Source: Eurosta solidaginis
Lineage: Eukaryota; Arthropoda; Insecta; Diptera; Tephritidae
Assembly: GCF_040869045.1 (NCBI RefSeq)
Contig: NC_090319.1
Span: 260,912,897-260,976,896, forward strand
Direction of reading: 5' to 3'
DNA: 64,000 nt
Positions 1-9,961 of this stretch are shown here, in pieces. A program made the position numbers and the translations under genes. The notes under the pieces are model-generated. The model made no database searches. It was not told the DNA's origin and saw nothing but the letters and a program-made list of their open reading frames with translations. Positions within the stretch are counted from its first letter, which is position 1; each line of letters begins with the position of its first letter.

Positions 1-470
1 CTTTTAGATCCCACTTTTGCCGGGTTGCTTAGATGCACGACATCCCGATGTTAGTAGCTATCTTTCCTTGGACTGATGGTACCTCTCCTCTTTTAGCATT
101 GCTTGCATGCGGCAAGGAGCATATCTAAGCATTCTTTTTCAGTAAGAATCTGCCTGTATTTGAGGTGTACACGGTTCTTATTTTGAAGAGATAGGCAGTA
201 GTTTAGTGTTAGTTCGGAAGAGATTTGATAGCCGCCTGCATATCGTTGCCGACACATTGCGTTCCTGTCCTTATTGAGACTTCCATGATGGCTGACACTT
301 CTGCCTGTGGACACTACAGTTATCGAGTAGTCTGAAGGAAAGTTGGTGATCTAGGTCCCTTCAGTACACTTCTCCTCCAACTCTACCGTTAAGCTTAGAA
401 CCGTCCACGTATATGGAAATGCTGCCGTCAACAGCAAGGCACCTATCTGACTTCACCAATCATCCACTGT
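1..470 (-). pseudogene. RNase H domain remnant of a non-LTR retrotransposon
   Basis: On the minus strand, translating downward from about 450, the frame reads IYVDGSKLNGRVGGEVY and, slightly later, SFRLLDNCSVHRQ. This matches the first catalytic block of the RNase H domain found in LOA/I/R1-type non-LTR ORF2 proteins (usual form YTDGSK...G.GVY...LPDHCSVFQAE). Several stops and frame changes follow, and the second and third blocks are barely visible, so the copy is dead. The window edge cuts it. RNase H of these elements removes the RNA template during target-primed reverse transcription. A similar RNase H block is seen at 22065-22950. The domain type is fairly sure, the exact clade is not. 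Confidence 0.6.
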
Positions 471-838
471 TCTTGTCGCACAGTGATCTGCGCAAGGAGA
501 AAAAAACTGTATTTTGTTTAGCATCCTAGAGTGTCCTATGGTTTTAATGTTCCAAGAAAAGGATGTCAAGAATGAATCGTTTGCGTCTCAAAAAGTACGC
601 ACCGTAGGCTTGCTTTGTAATCGACACCTTCGAATTCAGTGCAGAAGTTTCTCCAATTCTCTCTCTTTGCCTATCTCCGGCCTTTTTTTGTGGTTTCTCT
701 GTTTATCTTTGTGTTATAGCCATTGTGAGCTTTGAAAGCTTTTAGATCTGTTGACCCGTTTTCTATAGTATTTGAGAGATAAGCTTTTGCTGAGACATTT
801 GAGATTGCCGATCGCCACCAGATCCTCCAGCTGCTCCG
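471..838. other. unassigned spacer
   Basis: No motif recognised. The stretch is moderately AT-rich with short open frames only and may contain decayed parts of the flanking non-LTR remnants. Confidence 0.5.
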
Positions 839-1310
839 TTGACGAGGGGCTTTATGAGAGCAGTGCCGGCAGGTCTCATGCTAGCAGTTCATTATGAAGT
901 TCCTAGTATGTGTTCGAGAGAAAAGTTCTTCGAAAGATGTATGGACCTCTACGCGTTGGCGATGGCGAGTACCGAAGAAGATTTAATGATGAGCTGTACG
1001 AGCTATACGCAGACATCAACATAGTCCAGCGAATTAAAACGCAGCGGCTGCGCTGGCTAGGCCATGTTATGCGAATGAATGATGATGCTCCAACCAAGAA
1101 AGTGTTTCTATCGGAACCCGCCTATGGAAGCAGATATAGAGGGCGGCCCCCACTCCGTTGGAAGGACCAGGTGGAAAACAATTTAAACTCCCTTGGTGTG
1201 ACCAATTGGCGCCGGTTGGCGGAGCGAAGGAGAGACTGGCGCGCCTTGTTGGACGGCCATAACCGTTTAGACGGTTAAGCGTCAGTTAAGTAAGTAAGTA
1301 ATTAAGTATG
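839..1310 (+). pseudogene. 3' end of a non-LTR retrotransposon ORF2, with short-repeat tail
   Basis: An open frame at 910-1278 encodes the C-terminal tail of an endonuclease/reverse-transcriptase polyprotein: LRKMYGPLRVGDGEYRRRFN, then the block QRLRWLGHVMRM, then GRPPLRWKDQVENNL and WRRLAERRRDWRALLDG before the stop. LRWLGHVxRM followed by GRPxxRWxDxV is characteristic of the region after the thumb in many animal non-LTR ORF2 proteins. The frame is 122 residues, so most of the roughly 1000-residue polyprotein is missing (5' truncation). The stop is followed at once by a tail of repeated TAAG units (AAGTAAGTAAGTAA), a typical short-repeat 3' end. Two other copies of this family are at 16281-16422 (+) and 18338-18860 (-). 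Clade not settled. Confidence 0.75.
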
Positions 1311-2115
1311 TATTACGTAGGTTACGACTCACAATAAGCTGGTCAATGAAAAATTCTAACACTACTTCAATATAATGGGGTCTGAAAAGGAGTGTTCCTC
1401 AAGTACTCGCCATATTTAAACCCATCCATAAACTCTTTCGCAACAAACAACGACCCTTTTGGGTATTTAAAAATAAAAGATGGTTCAATACCTAAATTGC
1501 AACGATCGATTTCTGCTGTAGTTCAAACTATATTTGAGTATAAATTACTAAAATCAAATAACTTTCCAAAAGTTGAAAATACATGATGCCATTTAAAATT
1601 GTGGTCTTATTGTATGGCACACCACTGTACTAATGCGCATATTATTTACGATTTTCTTTATATAAGGCTAACGGCTTTGTCAAGCATTTACTTAGAATGT
1701 ATTTGGGGGACAACAACAGCTTTAAAAGATTCATTGCAGCACAAAAAATCATTGCAGCATTTAATAATCAAACAGGCGATACTCGACAAAACGAAATTGG
1801 TAAAGTGTTTTACAGTCAAGGCGGTGCCAGCCATTTCGGGTAAAGCACACACTTGTTGTGAAATCAGATAGAGACCTTCTATTTCTCTGCAACCAAAGAT
1901 GATAGGAATCATGATGATTTATTCACATATTATGACGAAGGCAGCGCAATGGGTGGGCTTTGACTTGCTTCATGATGTCCTATGGTATCACGGAGAAAAT
2001 TTCTGTCAAATATTACAAATGCCATCCTACCTTATTTGAGTAGAGGTATGACGGGAGGGTGATCTTTGTGCATGTAGAGAGAAATTAGCCTTTTGATACT
2101 CTATAACAGAATAAC
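1311..2115. other. unassigned AT-rich spacer
   Basis: Only short open frames without recognisable motifs. A direct repeat of 'aaaatcattgcagca' type occurs near 1735-1760. No gene supported. Confidence 0.5.
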
Positions 2116-2128
2116 AAGTCTAAACTGG

Positions 2129-2440
2129 CAAAAAAAAAAAAAAAAAAACGGGTGTACTAACAAATAAATATAATATGAAAATGCTGTCGAAATTGTCCGG
2201 CAGTGATGTAATGATTTCGAAAACAATTTCGAAATGATCGGAAAATAGTCCAGAGTTGATCCCGAAAACACGTGCGAAACTGCTGAGAAATAGTCTTGAA
2301 TGCTCCCAAAATATACTCAAAATGATAATGAAATATTTCCGAAATGATCCGGAAATAGTCCAGTAAATGTTCCTAACTGGTCTCGAAAACAGTTCTGAAA
2401 TGTTCCTGAAATAGTCCGGCATTCATTCAGAAATGGCTGT
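2129..2440. repeat. degenerate short tandem repeat, CCGAAATAGTCC type (locus 1)
   Basis: After an A-run at 2129-2148, the stretch consists of diverged units of about 20-25 bases built on 'atgatcccgaaatagtcc', for example 'aatgatcggaaaatagtccag' and 'aatgatccggaaatagtccag'. The units are too diverged for an exact period. The 100-residue open frame on the minus strand (2120-2422) is a by-product of the repeat. The same repeat occurs at 3220-3300, 3990-4160 and 21780-22060. Confidence 0.65.
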
Positions 2441-3219
2441 TTAAAACAATCTCAAGTTATCGGTCATTATAAAGAAAAGTTAAACTAGTTTTGACTTTTA
2501 TAATAAATCTGATTATTTTTTTCACTCTTATGATAAAAGTTAGACATAAATAGGTATATAGTTTTAACTTTTTTCTTAGCGAAATCGCTATAAAACACTT
2601 ATTTTGAATTAAACTTTATTAACTCTTTTGTACCATTTTTTTTTGGCAGCTTCTTAACTTTTCTAATTTTATATTGAAAAACGAAACTGTTCAAATTTCG
2701 TAATATCACTTCATTTATTGCGATTTCAGCATTCACAAATTAGGCTTTATCCCATAAATATTATGCACAAATTACAGGCAAAGAAACAATACTCGTACCC
2801 GCGTGATGTGCGCGCCAAAGTCAAACGTTGACTGATGGCTTTACGCAAGGTCGTTGTTGTAATTTCATTTACCGCAAAGCGCTTGCGCAACGTCGCACAG
2901 AAGTCACCACAAAGCGAGAAATAACATAAACAACTTAAAACAAAACAACTATCATAGCCAAAATATAGAAAAAAATCAGTAAGTAGTAAATACTCCAAAA
3001 AAATGTTTGCGAATTGCAAATGACAATCGTCTTAATAGCTGGCTGCACCCAATTATACATATGCACATACATATGTACGAGTCCATATTACGGTGGTACC
3101 GAAAATTGAAAGGGAAAGTCTATTTCGCATTATTATTATTAGATGTAAAATTATTAGAAACATGAATCGCTTGATGACATCAGAATTTTATCACCAATGG
3201 TCTTCCTTTCAAAGTGATT
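2441..3219. other. unassigned AT-rich spacer
   Basis: AT-rich with runs of T and A and no coding signal. The cluster of GCG/CGC bases at 2800-2900 has no identifiable origin. Confidence 0.5.
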
Positions 3220-3309
3220 TCATATGATCCAGGAAATAGTTCCGTAATGGTGTTGAACGTTTGCTCAAAACAGTGAAATAGTCCCGAATTTATTTCTAAT
3301 GTATCGCAC

Positions 3310-3660
3310 GGTGGCGGCCACCGTGGTGTGATGGTAGCGTGCTCTGCCTACCACACCGTATGCCCTGGGTTCGCGCCCCTGGCAAAGCAACATCAAAATT
3401 TTAGAAATAAGGTTTTTAAATTAGAAAGCGGGGTCGCCCCTCGGCAGTGTTTGCCAAGCGCTCCGGGTGTATTTCTGCCATGAAAAGCTCTCAGTGAAAA
3501 CTCATCTGCCTTGCAGATGCCGTTCGGAGTCGGCATAAAATATGTAGGTCCCGTTCGGCCAATTTTTAGGGGAAGTCAAGAGGAGCACGACGCAAATTGG
3601 GGAGAAGCTCGGCCTTAGATCTCTTCGGAGGTTATCGCGCCTTACATTTATTTTTTTTTT
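3310..3660 (+). mobile_element. tRNA-derived SINE, copy 1 (best preserved)
   Basis: This is a complete member of a roughly 340-bp SINE. The head is tRNA-like: an A box TGGTGTGATGG at 3324-3334 and a B box GGTTCGCGCCC at 3368-3378, spaced as in an internal RNA polymerase III promoter. The body carries landmarks shared by all copies here: 'cctcggcagtg', 'gtgtatttctgccatgaaaa', 'gatgccgttcggagtcggca', 'aggtcccgt' and 'gcgccttacattta'. It ends in a T-rich (ATTT-like) tail at 3648-3660. Five other copies lie at 6449-6774, 12091-12428, 21347-21565, 33121-33309 and 33631-33978. No protein is encoded; mobilisation would depend on a partner non-LTR element. Confidence 0.88.
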
Positions 3661-4046
3661 ATCACAAAAAAACTCTCGAAAAAAGTTACGAAATGGCCCC
3701 GTTCAGCAAACCACTCAGCATTTATTCCCTATTGGTCCTCAATCGATTCCAGTAACAATCACAATTGAAGACAAACCGGTTTCGGCGTTGTGCCAACTTC
3801 AGTGTCATTTTCTGTGCAGAGAACGAAACAAACCAAATTTGACATGGGATGATGGAAAAATCGTTCAAATATACATATATCGAATAAGGATATATAAGTT
3901 ATCTATTAATAAGGCTGGCTGGCAACCATCGTCATCATAATCCACATCATAATAATCATCATAATTATTGACGATTAAAGAAATAATGCCAAAATAGTTC
4001 TAAAATGATTCCGAAGTATATCCTAAATTATAGCGAAGTGTATCTT
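3661..4046. other. unassigned spacer with CATCATAATC-type repeats
   Basis: Contains a segment at 3911-3975 (GCTGGCTGGCAACCATCG then ATCATCATAAT runs) that recurs diverged at 4923-4980. The stretch 3990-4046 starts another block of the CCGAAATAGTCC-type degenerate repeat. No gene seen. Confidence 0.45.
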
Positions 4047-4254
4047 GATTCCGAAATGATCCCTTGAAATAGTACCGGACATCAAAGGAAAAAGTATATC
4101 TTCTTGAATACTGAAGAATTTGTCGAGAACAACCAGACACAGGCGGAGCTATTATATGATTCCAAAACGATCCCTTGAAATATAATCGGATATCAAAGGA
4201 ATAAGTATATCTTCTTCAATACTCAATAAAAATCAGACACAGGCGAAGCTATGC
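4047..4254 (+). repeat. two-copy tandem duplication, about 111 bp
   Basis: Unit 1 begins at 4047 and unit 2 at 4158. Both start 'gattccraaaygatcccttg', contain 'atcaaaggaawaagtatatc' and end 'cagacacaggcgragctat'. Unit 2 is slightly shorter. The start of each unit belongs to the CCGAAATAGTCC-type family. Confidence 0.75.
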
Positions 4255-5084
4255 GTGACGCACTCGATATTGCGCTCGAGCAAGGTGATGACGTTCTGCT
4301 CACGTTGAAAGTGGGTAAGATATTCCTCCACTTAACCCTGATGTGGCGCATGTTCGAGAGTTACTGTGCGCGGTAGGCTGGTGATAGTTGCTGCTGGTCA
4401 ATTCAAGAAAGTTTGCTTATAATTTTGAAAGTTTCACAAATGGAGAATTGCTTCGTATGATTCTTAACTCGTTTCTTAAGGTAGGTGATAGATTGTATTT
4501 TAGATTCTATTAGTACACGTACGCACTAGAGCTATTGCCGACGTGAGTTCAACGTTTATGTTTCGCCTGTACATTTTTTATTGACGACATCAGAGCTAAA
4601 CAGCTCAGTTTGTGTGATCTCTATCAAGAGGTTGTATGATTCACATTAAGAATTCTGAGAATATACTCCGGTTTGTTCCGAATACATATCTTCACCTATC
4701 TATGTAGCTGTGTATTCATTGCCACAAGGGACTGTGAAAAAAGTTGATTATAAAGCCTCAGCCGTTAGATAATACATAGGCACACTCTTAAAGAAAATTT
4801 AACAAGTTTTGGTCAGGTTAACAGCGCGTGGAAACAATAATAGTTGAGATAGTAATAACAACATTTATAAAACTGAATTAAATTTTGTGCCATGTTATAA
4901 AAACTAAATTGTGTATAACTAACGCTGGATGGCAACCATCGCTACCATCATCCATATCGTACAATCATCATAATTATTTTGCTTGCTTTCATCCCCTCAT
5001 TTCTTTTACATTCCATTTCCTATCTGTTTTCAGTTTCTCAGTTATTCAATCTTCGATTTCGTTTTTCGAGTTCATTTGTTTCCA
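4255..5084. other. unassigned spacer
   Basis: No recognised coding or repeat signal apart from the diverged GCTGGATGGCAACCATCG segment at 4923-4980. Confidence 0.45.
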
Positions 5085-5085
5085 G

Positions 5086-5400
5086 GTTGTTGTTGTTGTT
5101 GTAGCGACAAGGACACTCTCCGAAAGTTTTGGGGAGAAATATCGATGTTGATGGTCCTTTGCCGAATACAGATCCGGTAAATTCCGGTAACAAGCACAAT
5201 TAAGGTACCAGCCCGACTATCAAGGGAACGATTTAGTATGACCACATGAAACCTTCTAGGACATACCGCCCTCCCACCCCCTACACACATAAGGAACTTG
5301 GAGTAGCCAGAGCCTCGGCTGCTTAAGAAACGCCACATGTAGGTGAGGTTGGCAATTGGGTTGGAGAAGCTACAAACTGCGCTGGCAAATTTTTGAATTA
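5086..5400 (+). mobile_element. TGTTGT-headed short interspersed repeat, copy 1
   Basis: Begins with a run of GTTGTT units and continues with landmarks shared by the copies at 7101-7342 and 39804-40102: 'gttttggggagaaat', 'tatcgatgttgatggtcctt', 'ttgccgaatacagatccgg', 'aaggtaccagcccgac', 'ccagagcctcggctgctta', 'gtaggtgaggttggcaattg' and 'gggttggagaagctaca'. There is no coding capacity. I see no clear tRNA-like head, so SINE versus non-autonomous element is open. I associate the family with tephritid genomes from memory. This copy lacks the 'ccccttgaat' end present in copy 2. Confidence 0.75.
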
Positions 5401-6448
5401 ATTTGCTCTTTTATTCGCCTCTTAAGACAGGCATTTATTTCCATTAACTGATTTGATGTCTGATTGCGCTCATATCAAATAAGTATTTTCCATAGTGTTC
5501 CAAAGTTCAAAATGTTAATTTATATAATCTAAAGATTTAACAACACTGTCACACTTTTACGAAAAAGTTTTTTTTGCTGGCAAAATAGATGGCATGCCTC
5601 AAAATACATGCGGCAAGAGTCTAAAAGTTTTAAATCCTCTTCTTTTATATGCTGAGCGTGCGGAATCTTTTTGACCACCCCTGAACATTTATATATCCCC
5701 GACAAGAGTGTTTGGAAACAACAAAAAACAAACTATATATTTACGCCAATATATAGTAGTACCTATGTTTAGATAGTTATATAAGTACAATGTGCGAATC
5801 AATATACAAAAATTATATGTAGTAGAAAATCAACATAGAAGTCAATTAACAACAGAAGCTGTGCGCGCGCATGCGTACTAACTACTGTTTGACTATGAAT
5901 TTTAATTTTTGCTATTATTCATAGCGACAGCACTTTATTTGCTTAAGTGTTTACAGATTTAATATTTAAAAATATTTGTCATAAAGAACAACAAAAACTG
6001 CTAACATGATAACATTAAACAAGTAAATAAATTAAACATATTCAGCTTAACATAAAAACAATAGAACAAAAACAAAAATAATGACTTAAAATTTCGTCAT
6101 AATATTACATTGAAATGCTACATACTTACATATATACATTATATGAGTTTAGTTGTGCTCATACATACATATGCTAGATACAAATTTGATATAAAAATAT
6201 TGGTATTAAGTTACGTTGTTTACTCACCGCTGATAAAGACAACTGATAAAAGGCTTAATACAATTTAAATGTGGACAAAGTTGTAGGTTAAGCAGATTGC
6301 GCATTATGCAATATTTTTATTTTGTCATTCACAGAAATTGATTTGACTTAAAAAAAATCATTCATTGAGCTTTGCAGAATATGTCTTATACAGTGGCAGT
6401 CAGGTAAATAGATAAATTGCTTTTATCTTTATCTTACAATCATTACTA
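5401..6448. other. unassigned AT-rich spacer
   Basis: Very AT-rich, with microsatellite-like TACATA stretches. No gene or repeat family recognised. Confidence 0.5.
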
Positions 6449-6774
6449 TGGCGCGCGCCGTGGTGTCATGGTAACATGCTCCGCATAACACACCGAAGTC
6501 CTGAGACAGAGCAACATGAAAAATTTAGAAACAAGTTTTTTTTTATAAATATAATTAGGCTTGACGCTCCTCGACAGTGGTTTGTGAAACACTCCATGGG
6601 TATTTCTGCCACGAAAACCTTCTCAGCGAAAGATGCCGTTCGGTTTCGGCATAAAACATATAGGTCCCCTCCCGCAAATTTTACGGAAAATTGATAAAAA
6701 CACGACCCAAATTGGAAAGCAACTCGGCCTTAATCTGCTTGGAGGTAAATCGCTCCAAGTATTTATTTTTATTC
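6449..6774 (+). mobile_element. tRNA-derived SINE, copy 2 (diverged)
   Basis: Same family and orientation as 3310-3660. The head 'gccgtggtgtcatggtaacatgct' keeps an A-box-like segment, but the B-box region is eroded ('agtcctgagacagagcaac'). The body keeps 'tatttctgccacgaaaa', 'gatgccgttcggtttcggca' and 'aactcggccttaatct', and it ends in an ATTTATTTTTATT tail. It is more diverged than copy 1. Confidence 0.82.
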
Positions 6775-7100
6775 TTTCATTGCCTTTTGATGTAAAGTAT
6801 TTTCGCTTCAAAGCGGCACTTTGCCTCCATGTTATTTTATGGCACCATTATAGGTAAGCAACGCATTCAAGTAAATCCGCCTTCGTTCACTTGATTACTT
6901 ATTGAAGATGTCATCTGAAATTCATTGTTGTTAACACGGATGTGCTACAAAAATTTAAATTTTTTATGATTATTTATTTTCAGTTTCATTTGTGAGCAAT
7001 AAATGCCTTTTGGCTCATCCTCGAATATTGCCTTAGGCATTAGCAGAATCCCTTGCGTACCTCAAATGCGGCAAATAGTTTGAAGCAGAAAGCTTTGTAA
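6775..7100. other. unassigned AT-rich spacer
   Basis: Nothing recognised. Confidence 0.5.
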
Positions 7101-7342
7101 TGTTGTTGTTGCATTAACGATAAAGATAGTTCCCGGAGACCTTGGGGAGTGTTATTGATATTGATGGTCCTTTGCCAGCTCGACCATCAACTTGGGATCG
7201 CCAGAATCTCGCCTGCTCAACATCTGTATGACACATCATATTTGTAACAGGATTCCTCTCGCGTAGGTGAGGTTGACAGTTGGGTTGCGAAACCTTTGAA
7301 GCTATAAAGCTTTGTATTGCGCTTATCAACCCCTTGAATCCC
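7101..7342 (+). mobile_element. TGTTGT-headed short interspersed repeat, copy 2 (internal deletion)
   Basis: Starts TGTTGTTGTTG, then 'ccttggggagtgttattgat', 'tgatggtcctttgcc', 'gggatcgccagaatct', 'gtaggtgaggttgacagttg' and ends 'caaccccttgaatcc'. Compared with copy 1 it lacks most of the segment between 'tttgcc' and 'cgaccatcaac', so it carries an internal deletion. Confidence 0.75.
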
Positions 7343-8146
7343 AAAGCTATGTAATAGCTCTGTTATTCGCATGTTTTATTCGCAAACTTCCAGAGTTTCG
7401 TTTGCTGAAACTTATACAGGGTCGGGGAGAGGTGTCAAACGACCCGTATTGGCCTCTATATCAATAATCCGAAAAAATATTGCTGCTATAGAAAGACATT
7501 CACAAAAGCAAAAAGACGAAGAACTACCACTGGCTGTTTCGAAACCGGCAGTGGGTTCCATAGAATATTTACGACTACAGAAAATCACCCTGCGTGGGCC
7601 TAATAACGCTTTGGGCATCAACATTTTTTCCGAGCAGAACACTTTGCATAATTGCATGTGCGTAAACAACAAAATTGCAACAACCACATGAAGTCTTTTA
7701 ACTTTTTGTTGCAAATATCTTAAAAGTATTACATTTTTTTCCGCCTATGTGCATAGTTTTTTTTTTAATGTAAAATAGTGGTTTAAAAGGGTTCCTGTGT
7801 TAAATTGACAGTCAAAAAGACATACGCTGAACATTTACAATGTAACGGATAGCGATTAAATAAATACATTTCACTTTATCGATATTAAAAATGTTAAAGC
7901 AGGAAATAATAAAAAACTATGAGAAGTGCCTAAACAAAAGAAAAATATTAATAAGCATGTGAAAAGCAAACCAGTCAAACTCATTTCCAGGGTACTCAAC
8001 ACTGAGCTAACATCATTCTTTTCGCCATGGCCAATACTTAAAAAATTTCACCATACATACTTAGGCCCCAATTCGCCCTTTTCATTTTGTTATTTATGTC
8101 GTATCTACCTCCACAGGTGAAACGCGCTCAATGTATGGTGAAGTAC
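7343..8146. other. unassigned spacer
   Basis: Holds overlapping open frames of 106 residues (+, 7371-7691) and 100 residues (-, 7412-7714). Neither shows a motif I recognise, and overlapping frames of this length can arise by chance. The plus frame has a basic stretch but no signal peptide or domain pattern. Confidence 0.4.
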
Positions 8147-8149
8147 TAA

Positions 8150-8665
8150 AAGCCTCCTGCGATTTACAACGAGATTGACTGAATTTTGTGTGTGTTAGTG
8201 CATTCGGGTGGCTTCGTGACAAACGTATTTGTTGTTGGCTACACGTTGAAGAAAATCAAAAATTTTTGACTCTTTCATTTGACGCTTGCTTATTTGTCAG
8301 TCGCGGGGTGTAATTGACAAAACAGCAGTGTTGTATTTAGTTTGTGTCGACATTCGGAAGAACAGCAATTCATATTAAAATTTATTGAAAATTATCAATG
8401 TTTACCAGCTTTATGGAATGTTAAGCTTTTATTATTGTTTAATAAAATTTTTATAAATTTTTTTTATTATTTAATAAAACTGCTGTAGTTGCAAGTAAAA
8501 AAAATCATCATCCGATGACGACATATTCACGTCCGAACGTTACGGTTTCTCAATGCAAATGTTGATTGATGGCTTTTTATTTGATAGTCGCGGGGCAAGC
8601 GTCAAATACCCGACACGCACACATACAAAAATTCAGTCAATCTCTTTGTAAATCGCAGGAGGCCT
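8150..8665. mobile_element. MITE with about 45-50 bp terminal inverted repeats, TAA target duplication
   Basis: The left end reads AAGCCTCCTGCGATTTACAA, continuing through 'cgagattgactgaattttg'. The right end is its reverse complement, ending 'caatctctttgtaaatcgc' + AGGAGGCCT, with only a few mismatches over about 45 bases. TAA flanks both sides (8147-8149 and 8666-8668). A TAA duplication fits the PIF/Harbinger superfamily; TTAA (piggyBac) is the alternative if the left flank has mutated. The 516-bp interior has no coding frame but carries two GTCGCGGGG motifs in direct orientation, near 8301 and 8589. Non-autonomous. Confidence 0.82.
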
Positions 8666-8668
8666 TAA

Positions 8669-9102
8669 CGAAAAACCAATAATTTGTTAGCCGTATACAC
8701 GAAGGATAGTTGATTTACTACTCACACCATTGCACATCCTACCGCTACAGCACTCGAACATCAGCTGTGCAATGATTTCAAGTACATGCATGCATGTGTG
8801 TGTATGTACTGGAGGAGGGGCAAGGCAAGAATAGAAGTACTTCAACGAAACTATATGATAGAAAATAGGTATATGGTAGATAGATATGTAGCCATTCGAT
8901 TTTTTATGAGTCAGTATTTGTTAATTAATAGTTGTTTATTTATGCTAAATATTTTTATGTCATATGTGTGTATGTAGATATATTTAACAATATAAACTTA
9001 TTGATGTTTACACTCATGTTAATGTGTAAACAATGCTACTTAATTGACGGATTTTAGAGTTTTTCGTACTAGCTTTACCTACACACATATGTAAGCACAG
9101 TG
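8669..9102. other. unassigned AT-rich spacer
   Basis: AT-rich, with no recognised element. Confidence 0.5.
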
Positions 9103-9961
9103 TCGCCATGACATCGACACGCTGCCTGCAATAAAATACTTGGGGGTTGTGATAGACAGGAGGTTTTCATTCAAATCCCACTTAGAGTATGCCAATGGAA
9201 AGGTAGCAAAAACCGTAGCAGCATTATCTAGGATAATGATAAATGCAAGAGGACCAAAGCAACGACGGCGTCAACTTCTGGCTGGTGTTGTAAAAAGCCA
9301 AATACTTTACGGGGCTCCTGTTTAGCATCAGGCCACGGAGTATAAATCATACTTCCGCGGGGTAAAGTCGACTTACCGCCTGTGTGCACTACGCGTCTGT
9401 AGCGCCTTTAAAACTGTCTCTGACGACGCAGCACTAATCATCGCAGGAATGTGTCCTATAGACATATTAGCAAAAGAAGCAGCGACGATTTATCGGGATC
9501 AAAGCTCAAGTAACGGAGCACGAGAGCGAAGCGTGCAGAACTGGCAGCTCAGGTGGAATGCCTCAACAAATGGTCGTTGGACACACCGATGTATCCCAGA
9601 TATTAATATATGGATATCTAGAAAGCACGGCGAGGTGGATTTCTACCTCACACAGTTTCTGAGTGGTCACGGATGCTTTAAGGAATATTTGCACCGATTC
9701 AATCACGAGCCTAACAACATATGCGATCACTGCGGCGGCGATACAGTAGAAGATGTTTACCATGTATTTTTCGAGTGTCCTAGGTTCTATAGCTCGAGAT
9801 GCAAACTGTGCAGAATATTTGGAGAGGATTACACTCCTGAAACAATTGTTGGATGCATGCTACAAAGCAAGGTAAAATGGTCAGCGGCGTGCGATGTAAT
9901 AGCGGAAATAATGAAGTGTCTACGAAGTCTTGAAAGGCTACGGCGCAGCAGCGAACATTGA
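9103..9961 (+). pseudogene. R1-type non-LTR retrotransposon ORF2, C-terminal part
   Basis: One continuous frame from about 9128 to 9961 is broken by a single in-frame TAG at 9323-9325. It opens with the thumb block IKYLGVVIDRRFSFKSHLEY, followed by ARGPKQRRRQLLAGVVKSQI and LYGAPV, a block typical of the R1 clade. After the stop the frame continues through RGVKSTYRLCALRVCSAFKT and MCPIDILAKEA. It then reaches the C-terminal zinc-binding motif CDHCGGDTVEDVYHVFFECP, spaced as in the R1/I-group C-terminal finger. The endonuclease, RT palm and ORF1 are missing, so this is a 5'-truncated copy, as expected from incomplete target-primed reverse transcription. Apart from the one stop it is well kept, so the insertion is not ancient. 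Most R1 elements sit in rDNA, but related clades insert elsewhere; no rRNA sequence flanks this copy. Confidence 0.85.

Noticed and set aside
2120..2422. 100-residue minus-strand frame, Phe/Ile/Ser-rich
   Set aside because: Produced by the degenerate CCGAAATAGTCC-type repeat and the adjacent A-run.
3310..3385. A functional tRNA gene at the SINE head
   Set aside because: A and B boxes are present but no cloverleaf with proper acceptor and anticodon stems is visible, and the same head recurs with the SINE body elsewhere.
7371..7714. Overlapping 106- and 100-residue frames on opposite strands
   Set aside because: No domain, no conserved block, and mutual overlap makes at least one of them a chance frame. 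Left as unassigned.
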